Assembly (NCBI RefSeq): GCF_001485415.1
Contig: NZ_BCMQ01000009.1
Coordinates: 1-64,000 of the forward strand
Direction of reading: 5' to 3'
Source: Myroides odoratimimus
GTDB lineage: Bacteria; Bacteroidota; Bacteroidia; Flavobacteriales; Flavobacteriaceae
Length of the DNA stretch: 64,000 bases
Below the pieces are notes generated by a model that worked only from the letters and a program-made list of their open reading frames with translations, did not search any database and was not told the origin of the DNA. Of the stretch, positions 26,401 to 34,236 are shown one piece after another; positions within the stretch are counted from its first letter, which is position 1, and each line of letters starts with the position of its first letter. Made by a program: the position numbers and the translations under genes.

Positions 26401-27771
26401 ATGGCATTGAGTAACGGTGCAGGAGCAGAAGTACAGCGCCCATTGGCAACAGTAGTAATCGGAGGTTTAATGTTAGCGACATTCCTTACCCTATTTATAC
26501 TACCGTTGTTGTATATCACATTTGAACAAAAATTACACTTCAGCTTTATGAAAAAGAAAAAAGTGATAACAGCTATTGCTATCTTTTTAGGACTAGGTCT
26601 TTCTGCTCAGGCACAGACGCCTATCAGCCTAGAGAATGCCTTAGCTCAAGCGATAGAGAATAACAGTACTATCCGTGCAGAAAAACTAAAAACAGAATAT
26701 GCTAAAGCATTTATTAGAACAGCCACAGATATACAACAAACAACTATCACAGGAGAGTTTGGACAGATAAACGGCCCTTATACGGACAATAAATTCTCTA
26801 TCTCTCAGGACTTTGCTTTTCCGACGGTATATAATAAACAGAAAAACGTATACAAAGCTGAACATCAACAAAGCATTTATAACCTTAACCTAAAGGGATA
26901 TGAGCTAAAGAAAACAGTCACTCAGAACTTCTATGATTTTATCTATTGGCAAGAGAAAGAAGCTCTATTACTACGTGCAGATAGTCTGTACGCCAATTTC
27001 TACAACAAGGCTACTCTTCGTCTACAAAAAGGAGAGAGCAATATCTTAGAGAAAACAATGGCTCAGAATCAACAACTAAGTATTCAAGCACAATTAGGTG
27101 AAGTACAAAAAACAAAACAGTTAATTCAACTTCAGCTTCAGTATTTATTAAATACATCTGAGAACATCGTTCCTTCATTAGAACAGAAAAAACTAGAACT
27201 GTCTAGTCTAGAAAGTGATTTAGAAAACAACCCTGTGCTTCAATTAATAGAGAACCAAAAGATAATTGCACAAGAGCAAACTAAACTAGAGCGATCTAAA
27301 CAACTTCCTAACCTACAAGCGGCTTATAATAACAGTAGCTTTATGGGCATGGCGGCTAACGATGTGTATTATGACAGGAATAATCGTTTCCATTCCTTTC
27401 AGGTAGGTATCTCACTACCCCTATTCACTAGTGGGCAGAGAGGTCGTATTAAAAGTGCTAAAGTAGCAGAAGAAGTAGCAGAAGCAGAATACACGATGAC
27501 TAGAGACCTTATGAACTCACGTTATCAACAGTTATTAATAGCCCATCAGAACAACCAAGGTATTCTAAATAAATATGAAAGTTTCTCTTTTGATAACTCT
27601 AATACAATTACAAAGACAGCCCAATTACAGTTCATCAACGGAGATATCAACTATCTAGAATATGTGATGCTGATCAACCAAGCTCTAGAAACTGTCAATA
27701 AGTACTTAGATACACTAAAAATGTACAATGACAATATCATCCAGATTAACTACTTAACTTCTAATAATTAA
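23422..27771 (+). CDS. Heavy-metal RND efflux pump fused to a TolC-like outer-membrane factor (CzcA-CzcC fusion)
   Basis: The 1449-residue protein joins two proteins. Residues 1-1040 are an HME-type RND pump: an N-terminal membrane helix, the A-P-S-Y-G-A-T-D-I-E-R motif, G-A-L-D-F-G-L-I-I-D-G-A-V-I-I-V-E-A in TM4, and a second membrane block ending near 1035. Residues 1043-1065 look like a complete signal peptide (M-K-K-K-K, hydrophobic core, A-Q-A-Q), and 1066-1449 are TolC-like with long coiled coils. The RND protein would export Zn/Co/Cd or Cu/Ag ions. The junction is in frame with an internal ATG at 26548. Either signal peptidase cuts the fusion or that ATG starts a separate product. Confidence 0.93.
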   Translation: MLNKIIEFSVKNKLIIGLFVLALIGVGIYQTSKLPIDAVPDITDNQVQVITVAPSYGATDIERLVTFPIEQANSNIPGIKNMRSFSRFGLSLVTIVFDEDVDIYWARQQVGERLNQIKADIPQDIGQPELGPISTGLGEIYQYVVRPLEGYEDKFDLTELRSIQDWVVRRQLLSVKGVAEVSSFGGKLKQYEIAVNSNKLDAYGITINDVFSALENNNENTGGAYIEKGPTVLYIRTEGLVASIEDIENIAITSKNTELPLLIRDVAKVQIGHATRYGAMTYNDKGEVSGAVVMMLKGENSNDVIKNVKDKVAEIQKTLPEGVVIEPFLDRTKMVNNAIGTVETNLTEGALIVVFVLVLFLGNMRAGLLVASIIPLAMLFAICMMNLFGVSGNLMSLGALDFGLIIDGAVIIVEAVLHQFSHNARYKSMNKLSQEDMNKTVVHSASKMMNSAVFGQIIILIVYIPILTLEGIEGKMFKPMAQTVAFALLGAFLLSLTYVPMMSSLIMSRKVTHKPNFSERVMAKLEKFYQKCLVKVLEIPKTIYAIVGVLFAIALYILSTLGGEFIPSLEEGDFAVDTKVLNGSTLTTTIESTQKTAHILKSRFPEVEKVVTKIGSAEVPTDPMPMDASDMMVILKDKKEWTSAKTFPELAEKMTKALEEVPGVTVGFQFPVQMRFNELMTGARQDVVVKVFGEDLDQLAEIAGKIGNIANTVKGATNLYVEPVTGMPQLMIEYNRPAIARYRLSIAEINRIVNSSLAGQSTGMVYEGEKRFDMVVRMDETNRKNLSDIENLLIPTPLGNQVPLNQLANVEIKEGPNQIQRENAQRRIFVGFNVKDRDVQSIVEELQEKVEAQIKLPTGYQITYGGQFENLNEAKERLAIAVPLALVLIFLLLFFAFRDIRECLMIFTAIPLSIIGGVFLLALRGMPFSISAGVGFIALFGVAVLNGIVLIAEFNRLQKSGIKNIVFIVVRGAKSRLRPVLMTACVASFGFLPMALSNGAGAEVQRPLATVVIGGLMLATFLTLFILPLLYITFEQKLHFSFMKKKKVITAIAIFLGLGLSAQAQTPISLENALAQAIENNSTIRAEKLKTEYAKAFIRTATDIQQTTITGEFGQINGPYTDNKFSISQDFAFPTVYNKQKNVYKAEHQQSIYNLNLKGYELKKTVTQNFYDFIYWQEKEALLLRADSLYANFYNKATLRLQKGESNILEKTMAQNQQLSIQAQLGEVQKTKQLIQLQLQYLLNTSENIVPSLEQKKLELSSLESDLENNPVLQLIENQKIIAQEQTKLERSKQLPNLQAAYNNSSFMGMAANDVYYDRNNRFHSFQVGISLPLFTSGQRGRIKSAKVAEEVAEAEYTMTRDLMNSRYQQLLIAHQNNQGILNKYESFSFDNSNTITKTAQLQFINGDINYLEYVMLINQALETVNKYLDTLKMYNDNIIQINYLTSNN

Positions 27772-27776
27772 TAATC

Positions 27777-28940
27777 ATGCTATCTAAATATATCAATACC
27801 AAATACTTTGTTCTAGGACTTGCCTTAGCGAGTATCACACTATTCACCCAATGTAAGACAGAGCCAAAAGAAGAAGAACCTATCTCTGCAACAGACGAAG
27901 ACACAACTACTGTACATCTAACAGATGCACAGATAAAGAATACAACTATAGAAACAGGTTCTCTGACTGAGCGCAAAATAGCAACAACGCTAAAACTAAA
28001 CGGTAAAATAGATGTACCTCCACAGAACCTCATCTCCATAACTAACCCTCTAGGAGGATACCTTAAGAGTACTAAGTTATTACCCGGTATGCATATCAAA
28101 AAGGGTGAACTAATCGCTACGATGGAAGACCCTCAGTATATTCAATTACAACAGAATTACTTAATCGCTAAGGACAAATATGAGTTTGCAAAACTAGATT
28201 ACAACCGTCAGAAAGACCTAAACGCAAGTCAAGCGAGTAGTGATAAGGTCATGCAAATCGCGCAAGCAGAGATGAATAATCAACGCATCACGATGAATGC
28301 ATTAGCACAGCAGTTAAGTTTAATCAACATTAGCCCTGCTTCACTGACTCATACTAATATTAGTAGAACTATTAATATCTACAGCCCTATTAATGGCTTT
28401 GTGAGTAATGTTTTTGTCAATGTGGGTAAGTATGTAACTCCTTCTGATGTAATGTTCGAATTAATTAACCCTACCGATATACACCTAAACCTAAAGGTGT
28501 ATGAAAAAGACCTTGATAAGCTAGAGATTGGACAGCGTGTAGTAAGTTATACTAACGGTGCACCAGATAAAAAATATGAAGGAGAGATTATACTAATCAG
28601 CATGGATGTAAACACAGATGGAGTATCAGAAGTACATTGTCACTTTGAAGCTTTTGATAAGAAGCTAGTTCCTGGTATGTATATGAATGCTGACATAGAT
28701 ACACACGCAGCTGTATCACAAGCTTTGCCAGAAGAAAGTGTTGTTTATTTTGAGAAACAAAACTATGTTTTTATAGAAACAGCAAAACAAACTTATGAGA
28801 TGACTCCTGTAAAAATCGGCCCTAAAGAAGATGGATATGTACAAATAATAAACGCAGATCAATTAGCTAATCAGAAGATAGTTACTAAAGGAGCCTACAC
28901 ATTACTTATGAAGTTAAAAAATACAGAAGAGGAAGAATAA
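27777..28940 (+). CDS. Periplasmic adaptor of the heavy-metal efflux pump (CzcB/CusB-like lipoprotein)
   Basis: A 387-residue membrane-fusion protein. It has an N-terminal lipoprotein signal ending L-F-T-Q-C (Cys at about 26), barrel-sandwich halves around a G-x-x-I-K-K-G-E-L-I-A-T-M-E-D-P-Q segment, a helical hairpin with Q-Q-N-Y-L-I-A-K-D, and beta-barrel domains. It bridges the RND pump and the TolC domain. It is 5 bases after the fusion gene, completing a small protein-CzcA/TolC-CzcB operon. The metal cannot be told from the sequence. Confidence 0.93.
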   Translation: MLSKYINTKYFVLGLALASITLFTQCKTEPKEEEPISATDEDTTTVHLTDAQIKNTTIETGSLTERKIATTLKLNGKIDVPPQNLISITNPLGGYLKSTKLLPGMHIKKGELIATMEDPQYIQLQQNYLIAKDKYEFAKLDYNRQKDLNASQASSDKVMQIAQAEMNNQRITMNALAQQLSLINISPASLTHTNISRTINIYSPINGFVSNVFVNVGKYVTPSDVMFELINPTDIHLNLKVYEKDLDKLEIGQRVVSYTNGAPDKKYEGEIILISMDVNTDGVSEVHCHFEAFDKKLVPGMYMNADIDTHAAVSQALPEESVVYFEKQNYVFIETAKQTYEMTPVKIGPKEDGYVQIINADQLANQKIVTKGAYTLLMKLKNTEEEE

Positions 28941-28961
28941 CTTCACTTCTCATCTACTACC

Positions 28962-28999
28962 AAAGGGGGTATTATCTAGATAATACTCCCTTTTGCTTT
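28962..28999 (+). terminator. Terminator of the metal-efflux operon
   Basis: AAAGGGGGTATTAT (28962-28975) pairs with ATAATACTCCCTTT (28980-28993, one mismatch), followed by T-rich sequence. Confidence 0.88.
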
Positions 29000-29175
29000 T
29001 TACGCAATAAGGAATCACTAATAAACAATATGTCAAAGAACTACACCACAAAGCTACTATTCTACTGACACTGCTTTGATGATACAGACTCTTATGACTA
29101 TATCTGACCCTATATGCCCCATAATGGTCGCAACTAATGGGACACTATAACATTAAAACCTCAATTATAAAAAAA

Positions 29176-29196
29176 TGCTATCCAAAAAGGATAGCA
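29176..29196 (-). terminator. Terminator after the small lipoprotein gene
   Basis: TGCTATCC (29176-29183) pairs with GGATAGCA (29189-29196) and is followed on the minus strand by seven T residues. Confidence 0.9.
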
Positions 29197-29224
29197 CTCT
29201 CTAAGTATACTATTTAAGCCGTAA

Positions 29225-29602
29225 TTAAGGCTTTAAAGCTTTTTGATATTTCTCAGCGATAGCTTGGAATCTAGCAGTTTGCTCTTTAGTGATAGTCGAT
29301 GGGTCAGTTTTTTGTAACTCCTCAGCGATTTTCATTAATTCCTCGCTTACTTTAGTAGCGTCAGTAAGAGCTGCAGTGTCTCCAGCTTGTACTTTTTTCA
29401 TCAAAGCGATGTGCTCATCAGCGATTTTTTCATACTTGTCTAATACTGCATCGTATCCAGAAGCAGCAGGAGCCTCTTCTTTTGCAGGTGCTTCTACTTC
29501 AGTTGTAGTAGCCTCTCCTTCTTTTGCAGTTTCTTTCTTCTCACCACAAGCAACAGCTACCATAGCAGCCATTCCTAATACCATAAACGTGATTTTTTTC
29601 AT
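29225..29602 (-). CDS. Small secreted lipoprotein, function unknown
   Basis: A 125-residue protein. It has a lipoprotein signal ending V-A-V-A-C (Cys at 19), then an alanine/glutamate/threonine-rich linker to about residue 48, and a helical C-terminal domain. The amino-acid use is simple and acidic. It reads alone on the minus strand with its own terminator. Similar small lipoproteins are common in Flavobacteriaceae, but no function is known to me. Confidence 0.85.
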   Translation of the reverse strand: MKKITFMVLGMAAMVAVACGEKKETAKEGEATTTEVEAPAKEEAPAASGYDAVLDKYEKIADEHIALMKKVQAGDTAALTDATKVSEELMKIAEELQKTDPSTITKEQTARFQAIAEKYQKALKP

Positions 29603-30103
29603 AGTTAATTTTGTATATAATTAAACAACCTTTAAATTATTTGGTACTACCCTTATTTACTTAATTATCATAAAGATATGCACCTCATTAAAGACTATGT
29701 AAATTTAACACAAATTAACTTACAACAAAATATTTAGTAGAATATTTTTCATTTACCACCCTCATTGACAATAAGTAGCGCTATTTCGCAAAATATTCAC
29801 ACTACTATATTAACATCTGCTCCGCTATTCATAAGGGTTAGCAATATTATAATGTTATTTTTTACTCCTAGCCTACCCTAGTGAATTCTTACTTATTTAT
29901 AATTCAACTACTTATTTCTCCTTGATTATTACACTACTTTTAACCAAACATCATAATTCTGATGTAATTCATAAAATTATACCAAAATATTCTAATCTAA
30001 GTATCGATTATTCAATAGATATCCACTAACTTTAATTTTTCTAAGAGCCTTATCTTCCGATTGAGGCATTTTTTATTTACATAATACAGTAATTCTATTC
30101 ACT
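29603..30103. other. AT-rich gene-free stretch with a leader hairpin near its right end
   Basis: About 500 bases with no convincing ORF between divergent genes. At 30047-30067 a stem (GCCTTATC with GATTGAGGC, one bulge) is followed by T residues to 30074, only 30 bases before the aminotransferase start and in its direction. No rightward gene ends upstream, so the hairpin could be an attenuator. Otherwise I see nothing here. Confidence 0.5.
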
Positions 30104-31267
30104 ATGAACAGACGTGATTTATTAAAACTATCAGGAACGTTGTTCGCAGGAAGTATCCTTACACAAGGATTTGCAACAACACAAGCATTAGGATCTATTG
30201 CAGATTTAGGTTTACCAACATCAGTTGATGACCCGTTATTCTTACACTTTAACGAAAATAGCTTAGGTATATCTCCTAAAGCTAAAAATGCAATTATTGA
30301 CGTTTTATCTAATGTAAATCGATATCCTGACAGTTATATAAAAGAATTACAACGCACCATCGCTGATATATTTAAGATGTCTCCAGCTCAGGTGACTCTA
30401 GGAGTGGGATCTTCTGATCTAATTAGAGCTACAGTGAATTTACAAGTGTATAAAGCAGTCAAAAATGGGCAGAAAGTACAGCTTATCTCACCAGATCCAT
30501 CGTTCTTCTTAGCTGCTAGTCATGCAGAAGGCATGGGTATTCCTGTCGTTAATGTACCACTAGATAAGGAGTTCTGTATGGATCTAGCTAAGATGAAGCA
30601 AGCAGCAGACAACTTTGATGGCATCTCTATCATCTACTTATGCAACCCTAATAACCCGACAGGGACATTAACTAGCTCTAGTGCTATCGCAGATTGGGTA
30701 ACTAGTGTTGACGCTAAGAAGAACTTCTTCATGGTGGACGAAGCCTATGCAGAATACATCACTGACAAAAACTTCGTGAGTGGGACTTCATTCATTAGAG
30801 AAGGGAGAGAGAATGTCATTGTACTGCGTACCTTTTCTAAGATATTTGCCATGGCAGGTATGAGGTTAGGATATAGCCTATCTACAGAAAATCTAGCGAA
30901 TGAACTAAGTCCATATATGGCAGTAGAGAACATTAGTATGACTACTGCAGTAGCAGGTACAGCCTCTTTAAAAGACAATGCCTTCATCGTACACAGTAGA
31001 GCAGTGAATGCTAATTCTCTTGGTATCACGACAGAGACCTTTGATGCACTAGGAATAGAATATCTACCTAGCCAAGGAAACTTCTTATTCCACAAGATAA
31101 AATGTGATCAACAGCAGTATATAGATGGCATGGCATCAGAAGGTATTATCGTAGGTCGTCCTTTCCCTCCCCTATTACAGTGGAGCAGAATAACGTTAGG
31201 CACACCAGAAGAAATGAACCAATTCTTAGCTGTTATCCAAAAATTCAAGAAGAAAGGATGGGTATAA
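30104..31267 (+). CDS. HisC-like PLP aminotransferase with a twin-arginine signal
   Basis: A 387-residue fold-type I aminotransferase. The PLP lysine is Lys246 in T-F-S-K-I-F-A-M-A-G-M-R-L-G-Y, and the cofactor-binding C-N-P-N-N-P-T-G lies at 180-187. These motifs match histidinol-phosphate aminotransferases. The N-terminus (N-R-R-D-L-L-K-L-S-G, then a hydrophobic stretch to about residue 30) is a Tat export signal not found on biosynthetic HisC. The enzyme is therefore probably folded with PLP in the cytoplasm and exported. No his gene is nearby. The beta-lactamase gene follows after 35 bases. The substrate is unknown. Confidence 0.88.
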   Translation: MNRRDLLKLSGTLFAGSILTQGFATTQALGSIADLGLPTSVDDPLFLHFNENSLGISPKAKNAIIDVLSNVNRYPDSYIKELQRTIADIFKMSPAQVTLGVGSSDLIRATVNLQVYKAVKNGQKVQLISPDPSFFLAASHAEGMGIPVVNVPLDKEFCMDLAKMKQAADNFDGISIIYLCNPNNPTGTLTSSSAIADWVTSVDAKKNFFMVDEAYAEYITDKNFVSGTSFIREGRENVIVLRTFSKIFAMAGMRLGYSLSTENLANELSPYMAVENISMTTAVAGTASLKDNAFIVHSRAVNANSLGITTETFDALGIEYLPSQGNFLFHKIKCDQQQYIDGMASEGIIVGRPFPPLLQWSRITLGTPEEMNQFLAVIQKFKKKGWV

Positions 31268-31302
31268 CCTCATCACTAATCTCAATACGAAATAAATAAG
31301 CC

Positions 31303-32043
31303 ATGCACAGAATACTTAGTGTCATAACGATGTTAATCTGTACTACATTAGTACACGCTCAATCTGACAAACTAAAAATCAAACAACTCAATGATAATAT
31401 GTATATATACACTACTTATCAAGAGTTTCAAGGAGTAACATACTCTTCTAATTCGATGTACGTACTGACAGACGAAGGCGTTATTCTAATAGACACACCT
31501 TGGGATAAAGATCAGTACGAACCTCTATTAGAGTACATCAGATCGAATCATAACAAAGAGGTTAAATGGGTCATCACTACCCACTTCCACGAAGATCGTT
31601 CTGGTGGATTAGGTTACTTTAACAGTATAGGAGCACAGACGTATACCTATGCATTGACCAATGAAATATTAAAAGAACGCAATGAACCACAAGCTCAACA
31701 TTCTTTTAATAAAGAAAAACAGTTTACCTTTGGCAATGAGAAGTTGGCTGTATACTTTTTAGGAGAAGGACATTCACTAGATAATACCGTAGTCTGGTTT
31801 CCAAAAGAAGAAGTATTATACGGAGGATGCCTGATTAAGAGTGCCGAAGCTACCACTATAGGTAATATAGCCGATGGTAACGTGATAGCTTGGCCTAAGA
31901 CTATCGAAGCCGTAAAACAAAAATTTAAGAATGCTAAAGTCATTATACCAGGACATGATGAATGGGATATGACAGGCCATATCGAGAATACTGAGCGTAT
32001 ATTATCAGCATACAATCAACAACATTCAACTAAAAACGATTAA
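31303..32043 (+). CDS. blaMUS: Subclass B1 metallo-beta-lactamase, MUS/TUS type of Myroides
   Basis: A 246-residue zinc hydrolase that opens beta-lactams, including carapenem-class drugs in this family, in the periplasm. The Sec signal covers residues 1-19 (V-H-A-Q). Zinc ligands of subclass B1 are complete: His94, His96 and Asp98 in H-F-H-E-D, His157 in G-E-G-H-S-L-D-N, Cys176 in Y-G-G-C-L-I-K-S, and His218 in I-P-G-H-D-E-W. From memory the sequence matches the chromosomal MUS-1/TUS-1 enzymes of M. odoratimimus and M. odoratus; I cannot tell which. No insertion sequence or integron is visible, which agrees with an intrinsic gene. Confidence 0.93.
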   Translation: MHRILSVITMLICTTLVHAQSDKLKIKQLNDNMYIYTTYQEFQGVTYSSNSMYVLTDEGVILIDTPWDKDQYEPLLEYIRSNHNKEVKWVITTHFHEDRSGGLGYFNSIGAQTYTYALTNEILKERNEPQAQHSFNKEKQFTFGNEKLAVYFLGEGHSLDNTVVWFPKEEVLYGGCLIKSAEATTIGNIADGNVIAWPKTIEAVKQKFKNAKVIIPGHDEWDMTGHIENTERILSAYNQQHSTKND

Positions 32044-32123
32044 TTAATATAGTAAATCAATAAACTTTAGGTTATTAACACTAAAATGCCAATGGCAGAG
32101 TTCCTAATCTTAAAGTCTTTTAT

Positions 32124-32131
32124 TACTTTTG
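32124..32131 (+). promoter_or_regulatory. Probable glyS -7 box, implying a nearly leaderless message
   Basis: TACTTTTG ends only 4 bases before the glyS ATG at 32136. If it is the true -7 element, transcription starts at or within a few bases of the start codon. No clear TTG box is seen 17-23 bases upstream. Confidence 0.4.
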
Positions 32132-32135
32132 CACT

Positions 32136-33680
32136 ATGGCAAAACAAGATGATATTTTTAAGAACGTTATTTCGCATGCTAAGGAGTATGGATACATCTT
32201 CCCTTCTAGTGAAATATACGATGGTCTAAGCGCAGTATATGACTACGCTCAGAATGGTGTGGAGTTAAAGAGAAACATTAGAGAGTACTGGTGGAAATCC
32301 ATGGTACAAATGCACGAAAATATTGTAGGAATTGATGCCTCGATTTTTATGCATCCTACCACTTGGAAAGCTTCTGGTCACGTAGATGCGTTTAATGACC
32401 CATTAATTGATAATAAAGACAGTAAGAAAAGATATAGAGCTGACGTTCTTATCGAAGACTACTGTGAAAAATTATACCAAAAGGCTCAAAAGGAAATCGA
32501 GAAAGCGAAAAAGCGCTTTGGCGAATCTTTTGACGAAGAACAATTCGTAGCTACTAACCCTCGTGTAGTAGAATATTTAGCGAAGAAAAAAGAGATCTTA
32601 GAGCGTATGGCTCGTGGTCTTGATTCAGGAGATTTAGCAGATGTAAAAGCACTTATCGAAGAGCTAGAGATCGCTGACCCTGATACAGGTTCTAAAAACT
32701 GGACTGAAGTACGTCAGTTTAACCTAATGTTTGGTACGAAGCTAGGAGCTTCTGCAGACTCTGCTATGGACTTATACTTGCGTCCTGAGACTGCACAAGG
32801 TATCTTCGTAAACTTCCTAAACGTACAGAAGACAGGTCGTATGAAGATTCCTTTCGGTATCGCTCAGACAGGTAAAGCATTCCGTAACGAGATTGTTGCT
32901 CGTCAGTTCATCTTCCGTATGCGTGAGTTCGAACAGATGGAGATGCAATTCTTTGTGAAACCAGGTGAAGAGATGAAGTACTACGAGTACTGGAAAGAGA
33001 CTCGTCATAAGTGGCACTTATCATTAGGAATGGGAGCAGAGAACTACCGTTTCCATGACCATGAGAAATTAGCACACTATGCTAATGCAGCTACTGACAT
33101 TGAGTTTAACTTCCCATTCGGATTTAAAGAATTAGAAGGTATTCACTCACGTACTGACTTTGACCTTAAAGCACATGAGAAGTTCTCTGGTAAGAAACTA
33201 CAGTTCTTCGATAACGAGACCAACACTTCTTATGTACCTTATGTAGTAGAGACTTCAGTAGGTCTAGACCGTATGTTCCTTTCTGTATTCTCTAAATCAT
33301 TAGTAGAAGAGACATTAGAAGACGGTTCTACTCGTACAGTATTAAGATTACCATCTGTACTAGCTCCTACTAAGGCAGCTGTACTTCCATTAGTGAAAAA
33401 AGATGGTCTTCCAGAGTTAGCTCAAGAGATAATCGAAGAGCTTAAATGGGACTTTAATGTAGCGTATGATGAGAAGGATGCAGTAGGTCGTCGTTACCGT
33501 CGTGCAGATGCACTAGGTACGCCATTCTGTATCACTGTAGATCACCAGTCATTAGAAGATAAGACTGTGACTATCCGTCACCGTGACACGATGAAACAAG
33601 ACCGTGTAGCAATCGCTGACCTTAAGAACATCATAGAGAACGAAGTATCTATGAGAAACTGGTTAAAGAAAATGATGTAA
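32136..33680 (+). CDS. glyS: Glycyl-tRNA synthetase, dimeric class II type
   Basis: It charges tRNA-Gly. The 514-residue single-chain enzyme is of the alpha2 type, not the alpha2beta2 GlyQ/GlyS type of E. coli. It begins with the typical N-terminus (Y-G-Y-I-F-P-S-S-E-I-Y) and has the class II motif 2 region F-R-N-E-I-V-A-R-Q-F-I-F-R-M-R-E-F-E-Q-M-E and motif 3 in G-L-D-R-M-F. A C-terminal anticodon-binding domain ends R-N-W-L-K-K. It is monocistronic with its own terminator. Confidence 0.97.
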   Translation: MAKQDDIFKNVISHAKEYGYIFPSSEIYDGLSAVYDYAQNGVELKRNIREYWWKSMVQMHENIVGIDASIFMHPTTWKASGHVDAFNDPLIDNKDSKKRYRADVLIEDYCEKLYQKAQKEIEKAKKRFGESFDEEQFVATNPRVVEYLAKKKEILERMARGLDSGDLADVKALIEELEIADPDTGSKNWTEVRQFNLMFGTKLGASADSAMDLYLRPETAQGIFVNFLNVQKTGRMKIPFGIAQTGKAFRNEIVARQFIFRMREFEQMEMQFFVKPGEEMKYYEYWKETRHKWHLSLGMGAENYRFHDHEKLAHYANAATDIEFNFPFGFKELEGIHSRTDFDLKAHEKFSGKKLQFFDNETNTSYVPYVVETSVGLDRMFLSVFSKSLVEETLEDGSTRTVLRLPSVLAPTKAAVLPLVKKDGLPELAQEIIEELKWDFNVAYDEKDAVGRRYRRADALGTPFCITVDHQSLEDKTVTIRHRDTMKQDRVAIADLKNIIENEVSMRNWLKKMM

Positions 33681-33701
33681 TCCATCATCTACCCTATACA
33701 C

Positions 33702-33733
33702 AAAAGCCACTCTGATATAGAGTGGCTTTTTTT
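33702..33733 (+). terminator. Terminator after glyS
   Basis: AAAAGCCACTCT (33702-33713) pairs with AGAGTGGCTTTT (33719-33730), followed by T residues. Confidence 0.93.
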
Positions 33734-33816
33734 ATGTCATTAAGTGTGTACACTATGATTCATGTTGCACTTTACAAGTAATTTTACCGATTTTTAGTTC
33801 TTCTTTAGTAGGAGAT

Positions 33817-33900
33817 TGTTCGGATACAGATTTGATTTAGTTCGGTAAAACACTCTCTAGTCTGAGTAAACACAAGGTATTACCGAACAACTTCCGAACA
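33817..33900. repeat. Nested inverted repeats built on GTTCGG
   Basis: Outer arms TGTTCGGA (33817-33824) and TCCGAACA (33893-33900) are exact complements. Inner arms GTTCGGTAA (33840-33848) and TTACCGAAC (33880-33888) are also exact complements. Four GTTCGG half-sites therefore occur in 84 bases, two per strand. No T run follows, so this is not a simple terminator. Confidence 0.8.
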
Positions 33901-34199
33901 GTATTAATCCAAAAATGCACATACACTTAATATACAACAAGTTAAAACAGCAATCAAACTCCAAAATAACTTAAAAAAGTCTTTTAAGGGCAAAAATATT
34001 CAACTCCATTCTTATAAATAGATTTAAATAAACAAAAAACACACCCTAATAGATAATATATACAATTATTTAAAAACAATCATCATTACCTCATTCTCAT
34101 AAAAAACAAAAAATAATGAATTTAATATGCTACATATTGTTTTTATTCAACTAAATACGTTCTTAATCTATATTAACCACTAATACATCTACCCCTCTG

Positions 34200-34207
34200 T
34201 AACTTTG
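34200..34207 (+). promoter_or_regulatory. Probable -7 box of the FMN oxidase gene
   Basis: TAACTTTG matches TAnnTTTG and lies 29 bases before the ATG. A good TTG box is not visible. Confidence 0.45.
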
Positions 34208-34236
34208 TCCTATAAATAAAGTAAAACAGATTTTTT

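Larger units (their letters stand above)
33734..34236. other. Gene-free stretch between glyS and the FMN oxidase gene
   Basis: About 500 bases with no plausible ORF. The first part holds the clustered GTTCGG inverted repeats listed separately. The rest (about 33905-34195) is AT-rich with nothing I can assign, up to the -7 box at 34200. Confidence 0.6.

Noticed and set aside
23422-27771. Frameshift or assembly error joining czcA and czcC
   Set aside because: The frame is continuous with good codon use on both sides, and such fusions occur in other Bacteroidetes. It is kept as a real fusion, although a missed stop cannot be fully excluded without reads.
31303-32043. Recently acquired resistance gene
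   Set aside because: No insertion sequence, integron, direct repeats or shift in base composition surrounds it. It fits an intrinsic chromosomal gene.
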